A stretch of DNA of 56,019 bases. Origin: an uncultured Clostridia bacterium (lineage in GTDB: Bacteria > Bacillota > Clostridia > TANB77 > CAG-508). The stretch lies in assembly GCA_949443285.1 (NCBI GenBank), contig CASSLW010000010.1:1-56019 (forward strand), given 5' to 3'. Of this stretch, positions 7,411-16,420 are shown piece after piece. The position numbers were made by a program, and so were the translations under genes. How positions within the stretch are numbered: position 1 is the stretch's first letter; the number at the start of each line of letters is the position of its first letter. The notes under the pieces were generated by a model. That model ran no database searches. It saw only the letters and a list, made by a program, of their open reading frames with translations, and was not told the origin of the DNA.

Positions 7411-9882
7411 CTACTTATAGACTTTTGTTAGTGCTATTATTCTCATTCGGATAAAATCTTTTATATTTATGTCGTCTCCGTCTAAATTACAGTCTGCTGC
7501 TAATTTTTCAGTTTCATCTAAATTATTTCTTTCTAAAAGGTATTTTCTCATTTTTATCAGGTCTTTAATGTTTACATCTCCATCTTTATTTATGTCTCCT
7601 GTTACTATTAATGTATATTTTTCTCCTGTTGATGTTTTGAGAATATCCCCTGTTGCTATTATATCATCATCTTCTAGATTTCTATCATTTCTTATAATTT
7701 CATATTGCGTTTTCAAATTCAGTTTTTGTTCAAAATCTATTCTTTTAGTGTTATTTATTATATTTTGTATAGTTTCTTCTTTTATTTGATATTCCTTATG
7801 TTCTGAGAATATTCCAACATTTATGCTTGTTATGTTTCCTGCTTTGTCTTTTGCAGTTATTGTATAAAATCCTTCTTCTTCTAATTTCATATTTGGTTTA
7901 TATTCTATTTCTTCTTCATTTAATATAATTTTTACTTCTGATAGATTTTCGTCAATTACATTTATTTCTATTTCTGGTTTATAAATTTTTCCGTTTTCTA
8001 CTCCTGTTATTTTTGGATTGCCTTTATCTATGTTTTTGACTTCTGCCGTTTTGGTAAATGCTTGTCCTTTTATTGTGTATCCATATGTGAATGTGCCATT
8101 TTCTTCAAATGTGTGTTCTTTATTTCCGTTGTTGTTTGTTATTTGTATTTCTGCATTTGTTTGTATTGTTGCTACTATATTTTTGTTTGTGATTTCTGTT
8201 TCTGAATACTTTATTTCTACTGGATTGTTTGCTAAGTATTCTTCAATAGAAAATTCATTGTTGTTAGTATTTCCATCGTTTCCTGTATTGTTATTTGATG
8301 AGCCCTTATTATTTTCTGAATCATTGTTTCCTGTGTTGTTGTTATTTGTAATATCATTTCCTGTGTTATTATTATCAGAATTATTATTGTCTGTATTATT
8401 ATCTTCTTCTATTGGATTTGTTATATTAATCTTTCCAAAGACATACCATTTATCATCTGTCCCCCCTGTATTTCCTAATAAATATGCTGGTTGAACATCG
8501 TTTTCATTTAAGAGTAATCCTAATGATATTATGTACTCTCCATCTTCGATGTCGTCTAGTCGTAAGTTTATATTTTCTTGCTTTTCCTCATTTGGCATCC
8601 ATGTGTGTGCATCAATATCAGTTTTGTATTTTTTTACTAGTTTATAGTCTTTGTTTAGTAGCCCTATATAAACTGTACATGGCTCATATAATGGAGCTAC
8701 TCCTTCATTTATAAAGTTTAGTTTTATTTCTGTTTCTTCTTTTGTTGTCGTTTTGTTTTTGTATTCTGCTCCTTTGAATTTGAAATAGTATCCTATTTTA
8801 TTTGCTATCATCTTTATAAAATTTTCATTTTCTTTGTACATTTCTTCATCAAACTCTAAATATGATGGTTTTCCAATTTCTATGTATCTTAATAAATTTT
8901 CTTGACTCCAATAATTATTTTGTTTCATCCAATTATAATTGCTAGTATACTCAAAAATTGTTGGTAATTTTCCATATGCCATTGCACATTCAGTTCCATC
9001 AGAGTATTGAAAAATCCCATCTCTTCTTATTGAAACACCATTGTCTATTGCCCATTGATATGTCTGATTATACTCTTTCTTTCCCCACGGATTCACTAAT
9101 AATGTTTCTTTAAAGGCCTCTTTATATGGTTTTATGTATAGTTCTTTTAATTCTTCGGCTGTTATATCTTCTCCAGTTGTCAATCCACCTAAATGTTGCT
9201 CTCCCCAATTTCCGTATGAACGAATATCGATATATGCTATATTCTCATTTCCATCATATCTTTTTGCAAGTGCTTTTATAAAATTGTTTAATTTGTTTAA
9301 ATATATTTCATCTTTCCAGTCTGGTATCATTTGGGTTACTTGTTTGTTATTTTCCCAAAATGTCAAGTTTTGACTAGTTCCTTTTGCTCCAGCATCAAAT
9401 ACCCATTTTGGAGTAACATGTTCTTTGTTTTCAGAGCTACTTACATTTTTTACTCCAAATGAAAATTTTTTATTTTCTTTAGCATATTCATCCATTACAT
9501 TGTCTATTACAGTCCAATTATATTTTCCTTCTTCTATTTCTATATCACTCCAATTAAATCTATGATATCCAACAGATATTATGTCATTATATTTGGAATT
9601 GTTTTTTGTTTTACGATATACCATTCCTTTTCCTGGATTTAATAATACTTCTTCCTTATCATACGGTGTGCTTGTAGTTTTATCTGTGCTACTATCTTCT
9701 TCAGTTTTAATATCTTCTAAAAAGTTTTTTTGTTCATCTGAATCTATTTTGTCTATTGTATATTTTAATATTGATATAAGTATTATAATAGAAAAAATTA
9801 ATATAAGAGCAATAGTATGAATTGATGTAAATATTTTATTTTCCATTAATAATATTTCTTTTATTTCTCTTTTTCTTTTCAT
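7411..9882 (-). CDS. Secreted glycoside-hydrolase-like protein with C-terminal dockerin
   Basis: An 823-residue exported protein. After an N-terminal membrane helix (IHTIALILIFSIIILISIL) comes a large domain resembling the DUF4832-type beta-galactosidase-like barrel: LLNPGKGMVYR, VGYHRFNWSDIE, YIDIRSYGNWGEQH and YLEFDEEMY, where the acidic residues are candidate catalytic groups. An Asn/Asp-rich linker, an Ig-like region and a type I dockerin follow. The dockerin has two calcium loops, DINKDGDVNIKDLIKMRKYL and DCNLDGDDINIKDFIRMR. The next gene encodes a wall-anchored cohesin-like protein, so this enzyme is probably held on the surface. Its polysaccharide substrate cannot be told from the sequence. 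Confidence 0.82.
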   Translation of the reverse strand: MKRKREIKEILLMENKIFTSIHTIALILIFSIIILISILKYTIDKIDSDEQKNFLEDIKTEEDSSTDKTTSTPYDKEEVLLNPGKGMVYRKTKNNSKYNDIISVGYHRFNWSDIEIEEGKYNWTVIDNVMDEYAKENKKFSFGVKNVSSSENKEHVTPKWVFDAGAKGTSQNLTFWENNKQVTQMIPDWKDEIYLNKLNNFIKALAKRYDGNENIAYIDIRSYGNWGEQHLGGLTTGEDITAEELKELYIKPYKEAFKETLLVNPWGKKEYNQTYQWAIDNGVSIRRDGIFQYSDGTECAMAYGKLPTIFEYTSNYNWMKQNNYWSQENLLRYIEIGKPSYLEFDEEMYKENENFIKMIANKIGYYFKFKGAEYKNKTTTKEETEIKLNFINEGVAPLYEPCTVYIGLLNKDYKLVKKYKTDIDAHTWMPNEEKQENINLRLDDIEDGEYIISLGLLLNENDVQPAYLLGNTGGTDDKWYVFGKINITNPIEEDNNTDNNNSDNNNTGNDITNNNNTGNNDSENNKGSSNNNTGNDGNTNNNEFSIEEYLANNPVEIKYSETEITNKNIVATIQTNAEIQITNNNGNKEHTFEENGTFTYGYTIKGQAFTKTAEVKNIDKGNPKITGVENGKIYKPEIEINVIDENLSEVKIILNEEEIEYKPNMKLEEEGFYTITAKDKAGNITSINVGIFSEHKEYQIKEETIQNIINNTKRIDFEQKLNLKTQYEIIRNDRNLEDDDIIATGDILKTSTGEKYTLIVTGDINKDGDVNIKDLIKMRKYLLERNNLDETEKLAADCNLDGDDINIKDFIRMRIIALTKVYK

Positions 9883-9913
9883 TTCATATTTCCCTATTTT
9901 ATATTATGATAAT

Positions 9914-9942
9914 ATTATATATGTTATTAATTTTATTTTCAA
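9914..9942 (-). promoter_or_regulatory. Promoter of the dockerin/cohesin gene pair
   Basis: TTGAAA (9942-9937) and TATAAT (9919-9914) on the minus strand are 17 bases apart and end 31 bases before the ATG at 9882. Confidence 0.7.
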
Positions 9943-9954
9943 GATTTTTTAATG

Positions 9955-9983
9955 GCACAAACAATAATTTTTATAGTTTGTGC
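9955..9983. terminator. Hairpin at the end of the exopolysaccharide operon
   Basis: GCACAAAC (9955-9962) pairs with GTTTGTGC (9976-9983). It lies 13 bases beyond the ugd stop codon, so it is well placed to end the exopolysaccharide transcript. The U-tract on the minus strand is poor, so its efficiency is uncertain. Confidence 0.45.
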
Positions 9984-9996
9984 TATTTCAATTTTA

Positions 9997-11163
9997 TTAA
10001 TCTCTTGCGAATAGATCCCTTGTATAAACTTTATCTTTTACTTTTTCTAAAATACTTTCGTATCTATTTGCTAATATTAAATCTGCCTTTTTACAAAATT
10101 CGTTAAAATCATTTTCTATTTTACAATCATTGAATTTGTCCTTTTCTAATGTTGGCTCATATATTATAACTTCTACACCTTCATCTTTTAGTCTTTCTAT
10201 TATTTCTTGGATTGCACTAGCTCTAAAATTATCAGAGTCCTTTTTCATTGTAAGTCTATATATTCCTACTACATCTGGATTTTTTCTCATTACCATTTCT
10301 GTTATATGTTTTTTTCTTGTTCTATTAGCTCTAACTATTGCTCTTATTATATTTTGCGGTACATTATCAAAATTAGCTAATAATTGTTTTGTATCTTTTG
10401 GTAAGCAATACCCTCCATATCCAAATGATGGGTTATTATAATGTGAACCTATTCTAGGGTCTAGCCCTACACCTTCTATTATCTCTTTTGCATTTAATCC
10501 TTTTATTTCTGCATACGTATCTAGTTCATTAAAATATGCTACTCTTAGAGCTAAATATGTGTTGGCAAATAATTTTACAGCTTCTGCTTCTGTACTTCCC
10601 ATAAATTTTATTTCCACATCTTCTTTTAAAGCATTTTCTTTTAATAAATTTGCAAATTTTTCTGCTCTTTTACTTACTTCGCCCACTATTATTCTTGATG
10701 GATATAGATTATCATATAATGCTTTTCCTTCTCTTAAAAACTCTGGACTAAACATTATATTGTCTATGTTATACTTTTCTTTCATTGACTTTATAAACCC
10801 AACTGGTATAGTCGATTTTACTACCATTGTTGTTTCTATATTCATCTCTTTTACTTTTTGAATTATATCTTCTACACTTGATGTATCAAAGTGATTTCTT
10901 TCATCATCATAGTTTGTTGGAGTACTAATTATTATATATTCTGCTCCTTCAAAAGCTTCTTTATAGTCTAAAGTTGCTTTTAAGTTTAAGTTCTTATTTT
11001 TGAAGTATTCTTCTATATATTCATCCCTTATTGGTGATATTCTTTTATTTATCATTTCTACTTTTTCTGGTATTATATCTAATGCATATACTTTATTTTT
11101 TTGACTTAATAATGTTGCCATTGATAGCCCTACATAGCCTGTTCCTGCTACTGCAATTTTCAT
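9997..11163 (-). CDS. ugd: UDP-glucose/UDP-sugar 6-dehydrogenase
   Basis: A 388-residue cytoplasmic NAD-dependent dehydrogenase that makes UDP-glucuronate-type precursors. The N-terminal Rossmann motif is AVAGTGYVGLS (residues 4-14). STPTNYD and VKSTIPVG follow, then MFSPEFLREG and ANTYLALRVAYFNELD. The catalytic cysteine lies in FGYGGYCLPKDTKQL near residue 260, and the C-terminal UDP-binding domain is complete. It is the last gene of the exopolysaccharide operon, 17 bases after the flippase, so a uronic acid is a likely component of the polymer. The exact sugar nucleotide substrate is inferred. Confidence 0.93.
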   Translation of the reverse strand: MKIAVAGTGYVGLSMATLLSQKNKVYALDIIPEKVEMINKRISPIRDEYIEEYFKNKNLNLKATLDYKEAFEGAEYIIISTPTNYDDERNHFDTSSVEDIIQKVKEMNIETTMVVKSTIPVGFIKSMKEKYNIDNIMFSPEFLREGKALYDNLYPSRIIVGEVSKRAEKFANLLKENALKEDVEIKFMGSTEAEAVKLFANTYLALRVAYFNELDTYAEIKGLNAKEIIEGVGLDPRIGSHYNNPSFGYGGYCLPKDTKQLLANFDNVPQNIIRAIVRANRTRKKHITEMVMRKNPDVVGIYRLTMKKDSDNFRASAIQEIIERLKDEGVEVIIYEPTLEKDKFNDCKIENDFNEFCKKADLILANRYESILEKVKDKVYTRDLFARD

Positions 11164-11179
11164 TTATATTACCTCCATT

Positions 11180-12613
11180 TTATTTATTAAAAACTGTTTT
11201 TACATTTCTTAAAACATATTTATAATTCAACGTCATATATATAATAACACCTGTAATTATTTGTACCATAATTAAGATTATTTTGTTTTCTATTACATTA
11301 TTTAATAATATAATTAAAATATACATTATCAACCCTTTTATTGCATATTCGTACAAATAGTCCAAATATTTTTTTATTTCTAATTCTTTTCTTACAGCAT
11401 AAGTTTGATATAGCATAACAAACATTTCAGCAAAAATTGTTCCTATCGCTGCTCCAACTGCATTATATTTTGGAATTAATAAATAATTTATAACAACATT
11501 TACTATTGCTCCACCAAATACAGAAACTATATAAATTTTATCTTTTTCATTTGGTATTAAATATTGTGTTCTTATTACATTTGCCCATGATATGAATACC
11601 ATTGTTATAGATAAATATTGTATGATATATCCTGTTTTTATAAAGTTCTCTCCAAAGAATATAGGTGCAAAGTTTCTTCCTATGGCTAACAATCCAAAAA
11701 ACATTGGTATTGATAAAAATAATACTAATTCTATAGACTTACTAATGTATTCCATAGTTTTATTTTTTTCTCCATTAGCTACTAAGTTAGATATTCTTGG
11801 TAACATAACTGTTCCTAATGCTGTTATTATCGACATTGGTATATTAATTATTTTTTCTGCATTTTCATAATATCCTACATTTGATACATCTGACATACTT
11901 CCTAACATAATCTTATCCATTATTTTATATATACTAACAGCTATTACTGGTATAAATAAAATTATATTAGGTTTTATATGCTTTTTAATATCTTTCCACT
12001 CTGGTTTTATAAATTTAATTTCCTTCTTTAAAAATGGCCATAATGCAAGTTGTGATAAGAACGTTCCTCCAATCATTATTATCATATACAATATCAAATC
12101 ATTTTTTTCTTTAACAAATATAAAAATACTTAATGCTGATAAAATTCTTATAACTGTATTTCTTGTAACAGTTAATTTAAATTTTTCCATTCCAAAAAAG
12201 AACCAGTTAATGTCAAAAACTGTCGATATTATATATATTAATTGTATTATACTATATATTTTGTAAACATTATTAAAAAATACAATATACACTATATATG
12301 CTAGTATTACTATAGAAGATGTAATTATTTGAAGTGCGTATATAGAGCAAAATTCTTTTGATAATGTTTCTTTATTGTTTTTACTTTTAGCAATCGTTCT
12401 ATTCCCATAATTAGCTAGTCCTAACATTGCAAATAAAACAAAATATTGTGCTATTGAATATGTATATGAATATATTCCTTGTCCCTCTGCGCCTATAACT
12501 CTTGATACATATGGTGCTGTAATTAATGGTAATATTAAAATTAAAATCTGATACGCAATATTATATGCAAAGTTCTTCTTTATACCACTCAATTTTCTTC
12601 TCCTATCCCTCAT
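11180..12613 (-). CDS. wzx: Polysaccharide flippase (Wzx-type, MOP superfamily)
   Basis: A 477-residue membrane protein with about 12 to 14 hydrophobic helices. It begins with the typical flippase segment (FAYNIAYQILILILPLITAPYVSR split by polar turns) and the GQGIYSYTYSIAQYF stretch. Later it carries NIPMSIITALGTVMLPRIS, common in RfbX/Wzx proteins. It would turn lipid-linked repeat units across the membrane for polymerisation. Its start overlaps the end of the Wzy gene by 11 bases. Family is clear; substrate is unknown. Confidence 0.88.
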   Translation of the reverse strand: MRDRRRKLSGIKKNFAYNIAYQILILILPLITAPYVSRVIGAEGQGIYSYTYSIAQYFVLFAMLGLANYGNRTIAKSKNNKETLSKEFCSIYALQIITSSIVILAYIVYIVFFNNVYKIYSIIQLIYIISTVFDINWFFFGMEKFKLTVTRNTVIRILSALSIFIFVKEKNDLILYMIIMIGGTFLSQLALWPFLKKEIKFIKPEWKDIKKHIKPNIILFIPVIAVSIYKIMDKIMLGSMSDVSNVGYYENAEKIINIPMSIITALGTVMLPRISNLVANGEKNKTMEYISKSIELVLFLSIPMFFGLLAIGRNFAPIFFGENFIKTGYIIQYLSITMVFISWANVIRTQYLIPNEKDKIYIVSVFGGAIVNVVINYLLIPKYNAVGAAIGTIFAEMFVMLYQTYAVRKELEIKKYLDYLYEYAIKGLIMYILIILLNNVIENKIILIMVQIITGVIIYMTLNYKYVLRNVKTVFNK

Positions 12614-13829
12614 TTTTTTGTATATCTTTTACTATTCTTTCTATATTATATCCTAACAATAGTATTATGTAAAAATTTACTACGTCTCTTGCTTCTACTA
12701 TCATCATTATAAAAAATGTAAAAATCGTAAATGAAATAATTTTGCTTGCCATTTTATCTTTATATTTCATTAAGTTCTTACTAACAATTGTAATTATGTA
12801 TGTATATATAAATAATGCTATAAATCCACCTTTATATAATATCTCTAATATAGTATTATGAGCATGTGTAGCATTGTCCCATCCAACTTTTACTGCTCTA
12901 ACAGTAGCGTTTTCTACTCCATATCCAAATAATGGCTTATATTTTATAAAGTCTAAAGTCCTGTCCCATATTAAAGTTCTTCCTGTAAAAGTCAAACTTT
13001 TATGTAGAACCTCAACTATTAAATATCTAAAAATTTCTTGCATTCTTATTATAACAATAGAAAAGAACAAAGTTAAATATGTAATAATATAATTTTTCAA
13101 ATTTAAAATTTTCGTATTATTAAAGATTTTTTTTCTAACTATTATAAATATAAGCATAAGTGCTATAGCTACTACAGATGTAGCTGAAAAAGTTACTATT
13201 ACAGAAATAGTTGATATTATTATTAATATGATTGTTCTTATTTTTAATTTGTTTCCATCATATGAAGAATACAATAATGATACTGCAATGCCTGGTAGTA
13301 TTGTTATTATATGTTGATTATCATATCCTAATAACCAATTGTTACTATACAATTTACTTGCATATAGCCCTTCAGGATATAATATTATCGTTAAGAAATT
13401 CAAATATATTAAGACTTCAAATATTATTAGCATTGCTTTTATAGCTTTTTTAGGATCCTCTCTCATTACCAATTCTAATAATAAACAGACACTTACTAAG
13501 CTTATAGCACTATTGATAGCTGCATTTATATTAGCACTACTATTTAGAGAAGTCGCCACAATAATAGTAATGTTATAACATAAAATTGCTATTATATATT
13601 TTGAAATTTTTCCTTGCCATAAATATAGAACAAGTATAATAACTGCTGCAATATATTTATAATACATAAATATATTGCTAATTCTAAAAATTTCATTTAT
13701 CAAATATTCTGGTGTAAAAAATGGTATCAATAGCAGAATTACTATCAATGTATTTCTTATAAAACTCTTGTTCTTCATTAAAAATTTTTCCTCTCTTGTA
13801 TTAGTTGTCTGCTTTCTTAAACTGTTCAA
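12603..13829 (-). CDS. wzy: O-antigen ligase/polymerase-type membrane protein (Wzy)
   Basis: A 408-residue protein with about ten membrane helices and a large loop holding RTLIWDRTLDFIKYKPLFGYG and ATHAHNTILEILYKGG. This pattern (R-x-x-I-W, GYG, then HAHN) is typical of the O-antigen ligase/Wzy family. Between flippase and glycosyltransferase genes it most likely polymerises the repeat unit at the outer face of the membrane. The best start may be at the ATG of MKNKSFIRN (about 13778, after GAGAGGAAAAA) rather than at 13829, since the first residues would overlap the preceding glycosyltransferase gene. Confidence 0.83.
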   Translation of the reverse strand: MNSLRKQTTNTREEKFLMKNKSFIRNTLIVILLLIPFFTPEYLINEIFRISNIFMYYKYIAAVIILVLYLWQGKISKYIIAILCYNITIIVATSLNSSANINAAINSAISLVSVCLLLELVMREDPKKAIKAMLIIFEVLIYLNFLTIILYPEGLYASKLYSNNWLLGYDNQHIITILPGIAVSLLYSSYDGNKLKIRTIILIIISTISVIVTFSATSVVAIALMLIFIIVRKKIFNNTKILNLKNYIITYLTLFFSIVIIRMQEIFRYLIVEVLHKSLTFTGRTLIWDRTLDFIKYKPLFGYGVENATVRAVKVGWDNATHAHNTILEILYKGGFIALFIYTYIITIVSKNLMKYKDKMASKIISFTIFTFFIMMIVEARDVVNFYIILLLGYNIERIVKDIQKNEG

Positions 13830-14760
13830 ATAATTCTTTTTCTTCCATATTTAATTGTATTTTTTTATGGTACTCTTTTATAATACTACGTTTTATTAAA
13901 ATTTTAAATAGTGCTATATTTTCTTTTACAGAAATTCTTTTATACTTTCCTATTTCTTCTTTCAAAAGTCTAAAGTTTTTCTTATCTTTAATTAAAACAG
14001 ACTGTTTCAAAAGAAAAAAGTAATTTTCAAAAAATATGTTATTACTATCTTGATATTCATTTATATCTTTTTCAAATTTTTCGAAAAAATGTTTTTTTAC
14101 TTTAATAAAATTTTCAATATTAGGTTGGTTATTTCTATCACTATTGTCCTTTACTACTAAACATTCGTCTAGTCCAATAATTGAATTATTTCTTAAAAGT
14201 CTTATTAGTACTTCTATATCTTGATGTCTAGCAAATGTTTCATCAAATCCATTTATACTTTTTAGTGCTTCTGATCTAACGAAAATATTACTGCCAGTTC
14301 CTATAAAAGAATGATTTAATAATAATTCCTTTTTATAATCTTTTATTGGTTCTACTTTAAAACTACATATAACATTGTCATCTTTGCAAGTAATTCCTCC
14401 TGTATATGCAATGTTATATTGCATATTTTCTTCCAAAAGATTAACTAATTTTTCTATTCTTTCTTTTGGAAAATAATCATCATCATCTAAAAAGGTAACA
14501 TATTCACCTTGTGCAATATTTATTCCTGTATTTCTTGCAACTGCACCATTTTTATTTCTTTCATGCTTAATATATTTAAAATTTGGAATTTCTTCATACT
14601 TTTTCATTTTTATTTCCATATTTTTTCTATCTTCGCTATCTGGATTATTATCATCAACTACAATTAATTCTATTTCTTTATACGTTTGATTTAATACACT
14701 TTTTATTGCTCTTTCTATTTTATCTGCCCTTTTATACGTTGGAATAATTACTGTAACCAC
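13801..14760 (-). CDS. Family 2 glycosyltransferase
   Basis: A cytoplasmic GT-A enzyme of about 319 residues. The start VVTVIIPTYKRADKIERAI, then LNQTYKEIELIVVDDNN, then GAVARNTGINIAQGEYVTFL and the DDDDYF metal-binding motif are typical for GT2. I chose the GTG at 14760 because AGGGAG lies just upstream and because this start follows the acetyltransferase stop. The frame is open to 14871, but that would overlap the acetyltransferase and add a very basic, low-complexity tail. It probably adds one sugar of the repeat unit. Confidence 0.85.
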   Translation of the reverse strand: MVTVIIPTYKRADKIERAIKSVLNQTYKEIELIVVDDNNPDSEDRKNMEIKMKKYEEIPNFKYIKHERNKNGAVARNTGINIAQGEYVTFLDDDDYFPKERIEKLVNLLEENMQYNIAYTGGITCKDDNVICSFKVEPIKDYKKELLLNHSFIGTGSNIFVRSEALKSINGFDETFARHQDIEVLIRLLRNNSIIGLDECLVVKDNSDRNNQPNIENFIKVKKHFFEKFEKDINEYQDSNNIFFENYFFLLKQSVLIKDKKNFRLLKEEIGKYKRISVKENIALFKILIKRSIIKEYHKKIQLNMEEKELFEQFKKADN

Positions 14761-14785
14761 TTTTATTCTCTCCCTTATATATTTT

Positions 14786-15268
14786 CTATTCATCATATCC
14801 CCAAGTATCATATAAAGCTTCTTTTTCTTTTTTCTTTTCTTCTTTTGTCTTCTTTGTCCAACTTTTTTCAAATACAGGTTTATGTTTCATATATTCTTTA
14901 TGTTTCTTTATAAACTCATCTGTTTTCATAACTAATCTTGCTGGATTTCCCGCAACAACAGAATTTGAATCTACATCTTTAGTTACTATTGCCCCAGCCC
15001 CAATAAAGCAATTATCTCCAATTGTTACTTTACCTACTTTGGTCTTTCCTAAATATGTCTTTGTAGAAGCATCATGTGTTAATATCGTAGTATGTGTAAT
15101 AGTACAATTATTACCTATTTCTAATAAATATCCATGTCCCTCATCAAAGTTATTATGATATAATTTGCACTCTTTTCCTATCTTTATTCCAATCTTTTTA
15201 TAATAACTTACTTCATCTAATATATGTAATCTTTTTAAAATTTTATTTATTTTTATGCCTAATTTCAT
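14786..15268 (-). CDS. Hexapeptide-repeat acetyltransferase
   Basis: A 160-residue left-handed beta-helix acyltransferase. Hexapeptide repeats are visible in [20 protein letters not shown] and [20 protein letters not shown], and the family's [10 protein letters not shown] motif ends the helix. The C-terminus is highly charged ([17 protein letters not shown]). Such enzymes move an acetyl group from acetyl-CoA to a sugar or serine. In this operon acetylation of the polysaccharide repeat unit is the likely role. It lies 11 bases after the preceding glycosyltransferase gene. Confidence 0.85.
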   Translation of the reverse strand: MKLGIKINKILKRLHILDEVSYYKKIGIKIGKECKLYHNNFDEGHGYLLEIGNNCTITHTTILTHDASTKTYLGKTKVGKVTIGDNCFIGAGAIVTKDVDSNSVVAGNPARLVMKTDEFIKKHKEYMKHKPVFEKSWTKKTKEEKKKEKEALYDTWGYDE

Positions 15269-15279
15269 TTATATCTCCT

Positions 15280-16395
15280 TTATTTCTTATATAATTCTAA
15301 ATGTTTTTTAGCACATTCTTCTATATTAAACATTTCTTTTCTTTTTAGACATTTTTCATATATATCTTTTCTTTTTTTCTCATTTAATAGTTTATATAGT
15401 GCTTCTGTCATCTGTTCTATGTTATTGCTTTCTACTAAAACCCCTGCATCTTTTCCCAGTATTTCCTTATTTCCACCAACATCTGTACATACAATAGCTA
15501 TACATGAAACTAAAGCTTCTATTAATGATATAGAAAATCCTTCAAATATCGAACTCATAACATATATCTCTGAGTTTTCTAAAACTTTGTCTATTTCCCT
15601 TGAAACTCCCATTAATTTTACATTATGTATTTTATTACATTCAATATATTTTTCTAGTTTATCTTTTTCTTCTCCTTGTCCATATATTTCCAGTACTGGT
15701 AGCACTTCATTATTAGCCAAACATTTCTTAGTTACTTCATTAAATACTTTTAAAAGAAATATATGATTTTTCTGTTTTGTTAACCTTCCAACAGCCACTA
15801 TTTTTACTGGTCTATCTAGTTTTATAAACTCCCTTTCTTTAAAAAATTTTTTAGTATTCACTCCATTATATATTTTTACTATTTTGTTTTCTTTGCATCT
15901 TATATTTTCTTTTATTGCTTCTGTAACCTTATCTGCTATTGACACTATTTTCTTTGTTCTTTTAGATAGCAAAAATCTATTAATTTGTTTATGTACTATT
16001 TTTTCATTATGTATAGTTTGTATAATGTCAACTTTATTAAATAACAAAGCTGTGCAAATATGAAAAGTTGTATTTTCTAAATGCGTATGAATTACATCTG
16101 GTTTAAATTCTTTATATAGCATTTTTATTTTTTTATACATCTTTATTCGATTTATAATTCCATCTTTTTTGCTTATTTTTTTTACTGTTACCCCTCCTTT
16201 TTCTAATTCACCGATATACACATTTTCGAAATTGATAGCATCTTGCTTATTTTCTATGATATCTATTGCATCATGTATAATCCACAATTCATATCGATTA
16301 TCACTTTCAATATTTTTCATACTTTTTAACAATTCTTTTACAAATATCTCCGCTCCACCTGGCGCACAACAATGTATTGCTTCAACAATTTTCAT
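15280..16395 (-). CDS. Family 4 glycosyltransferase
   Basis: A 371-residue GT-B enzyme. The N-terminal domain opens with AIHCCAPGGAEIFVKELLKSM, with the GGAE motif of GT4. The C-terminal domain starts near VKIVAVGRLTKQKNHIFLL and contains SSIFEGFSISLIEALVS with the E-x7-E type donor site, followed by VCTDVGGNKEIL. It would transfer a sugar from a nucleotide donor to the lipid-linked intermediate at the inner membrane face. It lies between the acetyltransferase and the ATP-grasp/GT4 fusion. Donor and acceptor are unknown. Confidence 0.88.
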   Translation of the reverse strand: MKIVEAIHCCAPGGAEIFVKELLKSMKNIESDNRYELWIIHDAIDIIENKQDAINFENVYIGELEKGGVTVKKISKKDGIINRIKMYKKIKMLYKEFKPDVIHTHLENTTFHICTALLFNKVDIIQTIHNEKIVHKQINRFLLSKRTKKIVSIADKVTEAIKENIRCKENKIVKIYNGVNTKKFFKEREFIKLDRPVKIVAVGRLTKQKNHIFLLKVFNEVTKKCLANNEVLPVLEIYGQGEEKDKLEKYIECNKIHNVKLMGVSREIDKVLENSEIYVMSSIFEGFSISLIEALVSCIAIVCTDVGGNKEILGKDAGVLVESNNIEQMTEALYKLLNEKKRKDIYEKCLKRKEMFNIEECAKKHLELYKK

Positions 16396-16420
16396 ATTAT
16401 TTATCTTTAACTCCTTATTT

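Noticed and set aside
12603..14871. Long overlaps among glycosyltransferase, Wzy and acetyltransferase genes
   Set aside because: They vanish when starts with ribosome sites are chosen (GTG at 14760 and an ATG near 13778).
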